Part shown: positions 56,601-64,000 of the stretch, piece by piece
Layout: each line of letters starts with the position of its first letter
How positions within the stretch are numbered: position 1 is the stretch's first letter
From: Micractinium sp. NFX-FRZ
Lineage: Eukaryota; Chlorophyta; Trebouxiophyceae; Chlorellales; Chlorellaceae
Direction of reading: 5' to 3'
Assembly (NCBI GenBank): GCA_029339195.1
Contig: JAPTJF010000108.1
Location: forward strand, 84,970 to 148,969
Length of the DNA stretch: 64,000 nt
Made by a program: the position numbers and the translations under genes
Notes under the pieces: generated by a model
Told to the model about the DNA's origin: nothing
The model's database searches: none
Seen by the model: only the letters and a program-made list of their open reading frames with translations

Positions 56601-59600
56601 CCCCAGCAAGGGCCTAGGCGCAGGCGTAAGCATGAGGAACAGCAGTGTGAGCCGCAGGGGTGCCCCCTCCCCTCCCACCCTCGCTCCCTCCCTCCCTCTC
56701 TCACCCTCGTTCTCGGGCTTGAGGTTGGAAGAGGGCATGGCGTCCAGCACACTCATCACCTGCAGCAGGGGCAGCAGGGCAGGCAGGCAGGCAGGCAGGT
56801 GGCTGGGCGGGCCCACAGGCTGATGGGTGGGCAAAGGGGGCGGGCACCCACTTGCGTGCAGGTGGCCTGCACCGCTGACAAGCAGCACACCCAGGCGGCC
56901 CGGATGGCTGACAGGCAGCACGCCCACCCCGCGGCTCAAAACCACAGGCCTGATGTGTAGCACAGTGCACCCGCTGACCTGTCCACCTGCCCCGACACAC
57001 GTGCACCACCCCAGACTGCCTCCCCCCTGCCTGCGGCTCAAATGGCAGGCTCGAACCACGCAGCCCCCTTCTGTAAGCCCCCCTCCCAGGCGCACCCCAC
57101 TCTGGGCAACTACATCGTCTAACCTTGGCCCCTACCCACGGCTCCGACCCAGGTTGATCAGGCAGGCACTTGTCCGCCCCACCCACACACATACACCACA
57201 TCATGTGATGATCACACAGCCCTGCAAAGTCTGCCCACCTGCGGCTCGAATCCCAGGTCAATCATTCGGTCTGCCTCATCCAGCACCACGTAGTTGCACT
57301 GGTTCAGCACTGCAAAGGCGAGCGAGAGCATGGCTGAGGTTAACACATGCGAACTACTCGAATTCAGCAGCGGAAGATGGCGACACGTGGGCGCTCTAGG
57401 CGGGCACAGCAGTCCAACGCAGCACAACACAGTGCACAGCACCTTGGTAGCTGCGTGTGACGCAGGTCACCAGAGCATATCAGCCCTGTCCTGCACGGCA
57501 CAGGCCTGCACGGCACAGCACAGCACAGCGCACCTGCGTAGCTGCGCTCGATGCAGTCCACCAGGCGGCCAGGGGTGGCCACCACGATTTCGCAGCCCTT
57601 TCTGCAATTGGATGGTGTTGGGTGTTGAGTTGGGCAGGCGGGGCGGTGAGAAAGTCGAGCAAAGGGTGGCCACCACGAAATGCAGCCCTTCCTGCAGTCG
57701 GGTGCGGGTTAATGTTCCGTGAACACGCGCGTTTGCGGCGCTAGGCGGGGCAGGGAGGCAGGGAGGCAGGCTGAGGGAAGCGTGGCCACCGCAGCTGTGC
57801 AGCCCCTTTTCCTGCAGTGCCTGGAGCGCACAGCCCTGGTCTTCTACGTACACCCTCGCACCGACACACACTCAACCACGCACACACTCTTGCTGAACGC
57901 TGTTCCTTGGTGTCACCCACCTGAGCGCAAAGCCCTGCACCTCGATGTCCTGCCCTCCCACCACCGACACCACGCGGTAGTCCGTGAAGTGCGCTAGGTT
58001 GCGCGTCTCCTCCTCAATCTAGAAAAGAAACGCAGGGTGGCAGGGGCGATAGTGGGAGGTTGTGCAGAGTGTGCGTGGGGACAGGGTCTGTAGTCGGTGA
58101 GGTGCGCCAGGTTGCGCGTCTCCTCCTCAATCTGCAATACACCGCGTGCAATGCGTGACGGGGAAGCATTGTGGGGGAAGGGACAAGTGAGTGAAGTGCG
58201 CCAGCTTGCACGCCTGCAACCCAATCTGTCTGTGTGGGACGAGTGGGGGGGATGGAGTGGGATGCGGGTGGGAGGATGTGGGGTGAGTTGAAGTGACGTG
58301 CGGGGGCTGGGGAGCTGCTTCAGCTTGGGTGCACAAAGCCAAAATTGCCCCGTGCGACCCCCCCGACAACAAACCGCGCCCCAACCGCGCCCCAACCACC
58401 CGAGGTGTACATTCCCGCAGCACCAGCTTGCGCACGAGGGCCAGCGCCGTGGCACAGATTGATGAGGAACTAGGCGGGGCCACTGTATGGCCCTTCTGCT
58501 TCTGTCTTGCTTGCCCACAGCAAACACATCCACCTTGCTGTGCCAGCTCGCGTATGGGCGCCAGGTTGACGGAATAACGCCCCTCCACTCTAACCCTGCT
58601 CGCCCTCGCCCAAAGCAAGAATAACTCACCTGCTGCGCCAGCTCGCGCGTGGGCGCCAGGATGACGGAATGAGGCCCTTTCACTTATTTTCTTTTCTTTG
58701 CTCGCCCCCACCCAAAGCAGCAAGCAGCACACAACAACACACCTGCTGTGCCAGCTCGCGTGTGGGCGCCAGGATGACGGAGTAGGGCCCCTCCGCCTCC
58801 ACCTCCGGGTTGCCCAGCATCTTGGGCTGGGTGTCGATGTACACCAGCATGGGCAGCACAAAGGCAGCGGTCTTGCCGGAGCCGGTTTCTGTGGGAGCAG
58901 AGGGAAGAGACGCCAGGGAAGGGTGGGTGGGTGAGAGGGGGGGCTGGGCAGCACGGGCAGCACACAGGCAGTGCTCTTGATGGAGCTCGTTTCTGAACAG
59001 AAGAGAAAGGCGAAGGGGGAGGGAGTAGAGACACGCAGATGGCGAGAGGGAGGGCTGGGCAGCTTGGGCAGCACTGAGGTAGCAGCCCTGCCAGGCGCGG
59101 TTCTGTGGGAGAGCACCAAGGCTGCCACCTGGCCAGAGCCTGTCGCGCCACTACTGTTTATTGTCTTGGCACAAGTTTCCAGGGCCCCACCTGCGACGCC
59201 GATGACGTCCCGGAACTGCAGGCCCAGAGGGATGGCCGCCATCTGGATGGGGGAGGGCTTCTTGTAGCCCGCGCGCTCCACCGCCTGTGGGTTGAAGTGC
59301 GGGGTGGGGAGGCAGGCAAAGGGGGAGTAGGTCAGCGGTGAGAGCGTGGGATGGGCCGGTGCAGACGCGGGGCCGCAGCCCATGGTAGGAGCCCAGCGCA
59401 GCCGAAGCTCAAACGGCAAGAATGGGCGCCAAAACACCCCCATTTGAAACCAGCACTGCCTAATCTACCGTCCCATCCGGCTGGCCTGCCTGCATGAGCG
59501 CTCGGGCAACCTTGCATCCTCCCGGCAGCCTGCATCCACCCACTTCACCCAACCTTCATGAGGCAGCACCACCCCGCCGTGGCTGCCCCTCCCTGGCTCC

Positions 59601-62600
59601 ACACATCAGCGGCCTAGGCAGCCCCGCTCCCTCACCCACCCCCACCCACTCACCACACCACACCACCCCGCCTGCCCCACCTGCATGAGCGACTTGGGCA
59701 GCCCCGCCTCCTCCCAGTTGCGGATGGGCAGCGCCGGGTTGACCCCCTTGTAGCTGATGCTAAAGTCCTCCCTGCAGACCAAGACAAATCAATGGGTGGG
59801 AGACGGGATGCGGGACAACAGTGAAGTCACACACGGCAGCGGCGGGAGGATGCGCCAGTCGCGCTCCGCTCCCTCAAGTGCTCCCTCCCCGCCCCGCCCG
59901 CCCATCTTACTACATAGCACCTGCATCTGCTCAATCTTATGTGCCGCCCACGTGAGAATGCACCGGTACCCATCCGCCATGCATGCCCACCCCTGCCCTG
60001 TTTGCGCCTCACTGTGCATGGCACGCGACAAACAACAGCACTGGCCCACCTGAAGATGCGTCACAGGAGACTGTTGCTGCACGGAACGACATGTACATGT
60101 ACTTCAGCCCCTGCCCACCTGAAGATGCGCCAGTCGCGGTCCGTCATGCGCGACAGCGGCTTCTCGGTCCAGTGCCGCTCCACACGCATGTCGGCGCCCT
60201 CGTACTTGTCTGCAGGTGGGCGGCATTGATTGGCAGGTGAGTGGGAGTCAAACGTGCGAGGAAGGACATGAGAAGCTGCAGTGCCGCCCAGCACCCACTC
60301 GGTCTGCCCTTCCGCAGAACAAGCAAGCAGCGCTGCTCTTGTGTGCCCAATCCACATACTGCACCACCACCGTTCTTCGCCTACCTGCAACCTCCAGGCG
60401 TGCGCGGTCACGCTCCCGATCCTCTGCGGTCTCCCGTACACCTGCACAGGAGAACGGTGGAGTGACATAAGGAAGTGACACACTTGCAGGCACGGCAGCA
60501 GGATGGAGAAGGAGTGTGCACAGGCAGTCCAACGCAGGGCGGCAGGTTGCAGGGCAGGGAGGGAGGGTGAGCCTGCGACGTGTGCAACCTGAAGCACCCA
60601 AGGCCGTTCCCACGGCAGGGAAGACAACGGGAAGCAAGGGCGCACCCGCAGCGGTCCTTGGCACCCTGCCCCACCTGTCCTCTGTTGACCGTCTGTGCAC
60701 CCCTCCCACCCTGGATGCAGAACGGAAACAGCAACGGCAACAAAAACACCAGTGCTTACCAGTCTGCTCGCGCTTGCGCCGCAGCATGTCCGCCTCTGCA
60801 TCCGCTGCGGTCTTCTTCTGCTCCCGCCGGTCAATCCCCGCACGGAAGCCGCGACCAAACAGCAGGTTGGCCTCTGCAAGCAGGCGTGGGTGGGTGTGTT
60901 CGTGGGGTGGGTAAGCAGGTGGTGTGGCTAAGCAGGTGGGCGGGCAGGCAGGCGGCCATGCGGGTGGGGCGCATCCAAGCAGTGCGGGGAGGGGCGCCGT
61001 GGCAGGCGCAGCAGCCGGGCCAGCAGGTAGCCGTGCAGGGCCTTTGGACAAGCACATCGCCCATGCTCGTGCCAAAAAACACCTCCTCCTCCCCCGTGCC
61101 CCCCGCCCACCGTGCAGGTTCTGGTACAGCGGGTTCAGGTCGCGGCTTGTGTCCTCCCCCGCATCCCAGTCAAACACAAACTTCATGCGCTCCGTCGCCT
61201 TCAGGATCTTCTTGCGCTTCTTCTCCCCTCCAAGGTACTGCTGCTTGATCAGCTCCAGCTCGCGCTGCCGCTCCCGCTCCTGTGGGTGCAGAGATCAGTG
61301 AAGGCAAACCTGGGTCGGCAAAGCCAAGGGCACAAAGACTGCTGCTTGATCTGCTGCACGTCACGCTGCCGCTTGCACACCCGCATGGGCGGAGCACACC
61401 TCCCCTGCGGGCTTCTCATCCTGCTTTGCCGGACGTGATGCTTGACATAAGGCCAAGACACCCACATTACACAGCACTCCACCTCCATAATCCATCATCG
61501 CTTCGCACCCTCCCACAAATATCTGAATTGTCTTCTGCTTGCCCTCCACATCCCATAAGCACTGCTGCAGTGCCAAGCATGACATCCAGCACGCACCACC
61601 CCCACTCACACACCGCATTGGTGCGCTTCTTGTCCTCCTCATCCCGAGCGTCCCGAGCGTCCCGGCGGTCCCGAGCATCCCGCCTGTCGTGCCCCCTGCA
61701 GGCACCGCGAGCGGCAAGCAGGAAGGGGAGGGAAGGGGGTGTGCGGGGACGTGGCTGGCAGCAGGAAGACGGGCGGGCACAGCCCGGCTGCCTGCCCCAG
61801 CTGCCGGCAGCAGTGCTGCGCAGCTGCTTGCTGTCCTGCGCCTGCCCAGCCTCGAACCAGCCACCTTGCCCCCTTCTGCCTCAGAGCTGTGCAGACCATC
61901 TAATCTCCCCGAAACCAAACAATACCTCCCCGCCCGCAGCTTGCTGCCGCACCTGTCGCGGTCGCCGCCTCGGCTGTCGCGCGCGTCGCGCCCGCTGGGC
62001 CCCGCGCCGCCGCCGCCGCCGCCGCCGCCGGCCGCCGCAGGCCCCAGCCCTGAAGCCGCCAGCCCTTGCCGCATCTCAGCTATCCGCTCCCGCGCTGCCG
62101 CCGCCTCGTCAGCGCGCTTCTGTAGCGCCAGCTTGGCGCGCTGCTCTTTTGTGAGGAACACCGGCTTGGCCTGTGCCTCCTGCGCCGCCTTCCGCTGCTT
62201 GAGCAGCTCCTCCAGGGAAAGCGGCTGCAGCACGGTACGGGTGGGATGCACAGGGAGCAGGGCATGGGGAGAGGTGGGTTGGTGGGTGCTGGGAGGAGCT
62301 GGCAGAGCTCTCCAAGGGTGGCCAGGTGGCAGCAGCAGCACGTGGTGGCCGCACCAGGACTGCAGGCAGCAGCCAGTGTCCCGCACTGAGTAAAAACAAG
62401 CTGCGATCCAGGCAGCATGATGCCATCTTGCACACACACACACTGTGCTTGGTCTCAGCGTCTGAGCAGTAGATACACCTGCCAGCTCCCGCCCAGGTTT
62501 GGCACGCTGCCAGCAAGGCACCGAACAGCCATAGCTCAGCCTGCTACCCCCGCATGTCCCTACCCTTTTTGAGCACAAACGATGTGCGCAGCTTACCTCC

Positions 62601-63263
62601 TTCTTCTTTGCTGCCTCTCCATTGGAGGGGGCCTCAGCTGGCTGCTCCTCCTCCTCAGCCGCCCCCGCTCCCGCCGGCACGGGCCGCTCGCCACGCTCGT
62701 TGCGGTCCCGCTCCCCACGACCGCCGTCCTCATCCCGCCGACCCCGGTCCTCGCCTCGCCGATCATCACGGCCTCCCCGCTCCCGCTCCCGCTCGCGCTC
62801 GCGGTCTACACCACGCTCACGATCGCGGTCATCGTGCCGCCCGCCGACGCCACGGCCCCCCCGCTCATACCCAGGAGGCATGCGCTCATCCCGAGGAGGG
62901 TGCCGCTCATCACGGCGATCATACGGCCGCCTGTCGCGGGGGTCATCACGCCTGCAGGCCGCGGAGCACAAGGAAGCACGCCGAAGGCAAAGGAAGTTGT
63001 GGTGAAAATGGTCGCTGGCTGCGGTCGTGGCGCCGCCTGCCGCCTGCCGCCGCTCGGCGTCTGCCACCTCCTGCAGCAGTGCGCAACCCATTGCCCCACC
63101 TGTGTCGCTCACTGCAACACCATGCGCACCTCTCAGCGCGGTAGTCGCCCCGCCTGTCGTCTCTGTCATAGCGCCGCACATCTCGGCTCTTGCTCCGGCT
63201 CCTGCTGCGGCTCCTGTCCCGCCTTTTGTCGCGATGAGGCGATCGGGAGCGCGAACGCCCCAT
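53689..63263 (-). CDS. PRP28: DEAD-box RNA helicase PRP28/DDX23, spliceosomal U5 snRNP component
   Basis: Twenty-two exons join in phase into 863 residues: 63130-63263, 62597-62951, 61953-62224, 61614-61695, 61111-61279, 60760-60873, 60385-60441, 60119-60209, 59681-59771, 59191-59284, 58743-58888, 57921-58018, 57534-57601, 57239-57309, 56705-56759, 56046-56130, 55681-55759, 55245-55343, 54989-55084, 54595-54722, 54327-54394 and 53689-53828. The N-terminus is RS/RD-rich ([20 protein letters not shown]). Next come [16 protein letters not shown] and [19 protein letters not shown], both typical of Prp28. Helicase motifs: Q motif ([15 protein letters not shown]), I (AETGSGKT, K492), Ia (PTRELAQQ), TPGRLVD, II (DEAD, 601-604), III (SAT, 649-651), IVFANTK, V (RGIDVPN) and VI ([10 protein letters not shown]). 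DWRIFRED and FSISYKG distinguish Prp28 from other DEAD-box proteins. It drives the U1-to-U6 exchange at the 5' splice site in the nucleus. Its own introns are full of degraded exon copies. Confidence 0.95.
54060..54325 (+). repeat. Minisatellite in the next-to-last PRP28 intron
   Basis: Many imperfect units of GCAGCACAGC and AGCATGCGCAGCACGGCACA fill most of the 498-base intron between exons 21 and 22. Confidence 0.75.
56188..56315 (-). repeat. Two degraded copies of PRP28 exon 16 5' end
   Basis: Minus strand: 56188-56233 still reads [12 protein letters not shown], and 56283-56315 reads [11 protein letters not shown]. The real exon at 56046-56130 reads [19 protein letters not shown]. Confidence 0.8.
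57030..57158 (-). repeat. Degraded copies of PRP28 exon 14 3' end
   Basis: At 57134-57158 and, weaker, 57030-57055 the pattern GCGGCTC, AA, and CAGGT(C/T) of the real exon end (57239-57275) recurs inside the following intron. Confidence 0.5.
57440..57475 (-). repeat. Degraded copy of PRP28 exon 13 3' end
   Basis: GGTAGCTGCG with nearby CCAG resembles 57534-57570, the end of the real exon with its donor. Confidence 0.45.
57666..57817 (-). repeat. Two degraded copies of PRP28 exon 13 5' end with acceptor
   Basis: 57666-57703 and 57781-57817 repeat GTGGCCACC, then GCAGCCC, then CCTGCAGT, matching the real exon start at 57570-57607. Confidence 0.75.
58084..58215 (-). repeat. Degraded copies of PRP28 exon 12 5' end with acceptor
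   Basis: On the minus strand 58084-58132 reads [15 protein letters not shown], against [15 protein letters not shown] in the real exon (57921-58018), and keeps a CAG before it. A weaker third copy lies at 58187-58215. Confidence 0.85.
58539..58680 (-). repeat. Two degraded copies of PRP28 exon 11 3' end (motif Ia) with donor
   Basis: 58622-58680 encodes [13 protein letters not shown] followed by GTGAGT, a better donor than the GTGTGT of the real exon (58743). 58539-58582 encodes [13 protein letters not shown]. Confidence 0.85.
58944..59107 (-). repeat. Two degraded copies of PRP28 exon 11 5' end (Walker A region)
   Basis: 58944-58990 reads [16 protein letters not shown], against [15 protein letters not shown] in the real exon. 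59058-59107 is a more decayed copy, still preceded by CCCACAG. Confidence 0.8.
59845..60065 (-). repeat. Degraded copies of PRP28 exon 8 3' end
   Basis: 60045-60065 repeats CGCATCTTCAGGTGGG, including the donor, with one change nearby. 59845-59875 encodes ERDWRIL, against DRDWRIF in the real exon (60119-60209). Confidence 0.7.
61336..61390 (-). repeat. Degraded copy of PRP28 exon 5 5' end
   Basis: Minus strand reads [14 protein letters not shown], against [14 protein letters not shown] in the real exon (61111-61279). Confidence 0.8.
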
Positions 63264-63603
63264 TTCAGAGCTCCCTGCCGCTGCGGTGGGGTTTCGAGAG
63301 CTGTCCTGCGGCCTGGGGGTGCTTCAGCTTACTGTGATCAATAAGCAATTCGCTAACACCGATGGGTGACACTGTGTGAAGTGGGAACGAAACCAGGCTC
63401 ACACAACTCGCCTTTCCAGCGGCCGAGAATGCAAGCGGCCAGTGTGGTGTCCTTGTGGCACAAACCGCTGTTGCATTGCGCTCCTGGAGGCTGCGGGACA
63501 TCAATTGGCGTTAAGAAGGCTGTCCCTGCTCGGACGGGCTGTGCGGCGGGGCGCCAACTCGCCCGCCGCCCCCAGCAGTGGGGGCCTCTGGAACAGAGGC
63601 AGC
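63264..63603. promoter_or_regulatory. Divergent promoter of PRP28 and the transporter gene
   Basis: These 340 bases separate two ATGs pointing away from each other. I see no TATA box; the region may act as a shared bidirectional promoter. Confidence 0.5.
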
Positions 63604-64000
63604 ATGGCGGTCGTGATTGAGGATGGCCTGGAGGAGGCGCAGCGCCCGCTGCTACCTAGCGCCAGTGCGGCGGCGCCGGCGGCAGGTGACTGCAGCAGCA
63701 GCGTTGATGATGACGTGGAGGAGCAGCAGGCGGTGCTGTGCACTGGCGGATGCAGCACCGCGGGAGGAGTGGCTAACCTGGTGACAACTGCGGTCGGCGC
63801 CGGCATGGTGGCCCTGCCTCGTGCAGTCTCAGGTGCGTGTGCCCATTGGGGCAAGCTGGCGGGCACACTCCCCCACGCCGTGCCTGCTCTGTGAGCTGCG
63901 CTGCCTGCACAAACATACTGCTGTTGCAAAGTGGTTGGCGGGTTGGGGATGATGGAAATGGGCGCAACTGTTCCGAAAGTGGGGATGAAAAGTGGTGAAA
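63604..64000 (+). CDS. Amino-acid transporter of the AAAP/SLC38 (AVT) type, first exon only
   Basis: Exon 1 (63604-63832) starts MAVVIEDGLEEAQRPLLPS, has an acidic cytosolic stretch (VDDDVEEQQAVLC), and reaches the first membrane helix with GGVANLVTTAVGAGMVALP. That helix matches the signature start of eukaryotic amino-acid/auxin permeases (N-L-x-x-x-x-x-G-A-G-x-x-A-L-P). The exon ends in phase 1 at donor GTGCGT. The rest of the window is intron and the gene continues to the right. Only the family can be named; the substrate and the membrane (plasma or vacuolar) cannot. Confidence 0.8.

Noticed and set aside
61361..63181. 606-residue minus-strand ORF as one exon
   Set aside because: It covers PRP28 exons 2 and 3 but also the introns between them; splice sites and the Prp28 alignment show separate exons.
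1..64000. tRNA, rRNA or snRNA genes
   Set aside because: I looked for cloverleaf-type and conserved rRNA stretches by eye and found none I could support.

Overview
The window looks like nuclear DNA of a green alga, most likely from the Chlorella/Micractinium group (Trebouxiophyceae). The evidence is strong GC bias, genes split into many 20-400 bp exons by GT-AG introns (a few GC-AG), proline-rich wall-type linkers, and TGTAA polyadenylation signals typical of chlorophytes. There are no operons, tRNAs, rRNAs or CRISPR arrays. Long open frames are common on both strands because of the GC bias, so I built gene models from protein similarity, splice signals and phase continuity across exons. I could not run searches; family names rest on recognised motifs.

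Layout. 1-2599 (minus): the first part of a proline-rich secreted protein running off the left edge, then a secreted lectin with hevein-type and SUEL-type domains. 3190-6386 (minus): WDR83/MORG1, a WD40 protein. 7485-11043 (plus): a GT90/CAP10 glycosyltransferase, flanked by two copies of a dispersed 0.5 kb repeat. 12131-15844 (plus): an M14 carboxypeptidase with a transthyretin-like domain and a membrane anchor. 16386-19531 (minus): a copine-like protein with two C2 domains and no VWA domain. 20375-about 21871 (plus): a small unknown protein with a duplicated motif. 22550-29228 (minus): a pentameric ligand-gated ion channel without the Cys-loop cysteines. 30406-42405 (plus): a 32-exon gene for a secreted papain-type protease fused to five SRCR domains and an NHL-type propeller. 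43382-52808 (plus): four ankyrin-repeat genes in a two-by-two duplicated array. 53689-63263 (minus): the spliceosomal DEAD-box helicase PRP28/DDX23. 63604 to the right edge (plus): the start of an amino-acid transporter.

Common themes. Many products enter the secretory pathway or sit at the cell surface (lectin, GT90, carboxypeptidase, ion channel, protease-SRCR-NHL protein, transporter). WDR83 and PRP28 are housekeeping proteins, both with spliceosome links.

Most notable observations. (1) The C1A protease-SRCR5-NHL fusion, with intronic TGTAA signals that could yield a protease-only isoform. (2) The algal pentameric channel. (3) Many introns, above all in PRP28, carry degraded tandem copies of the adjoining exon ends and splice sites. 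(4) The ankyrin array has reciprocal stop-codon changes and a one-base insertion that distinguish its copies.
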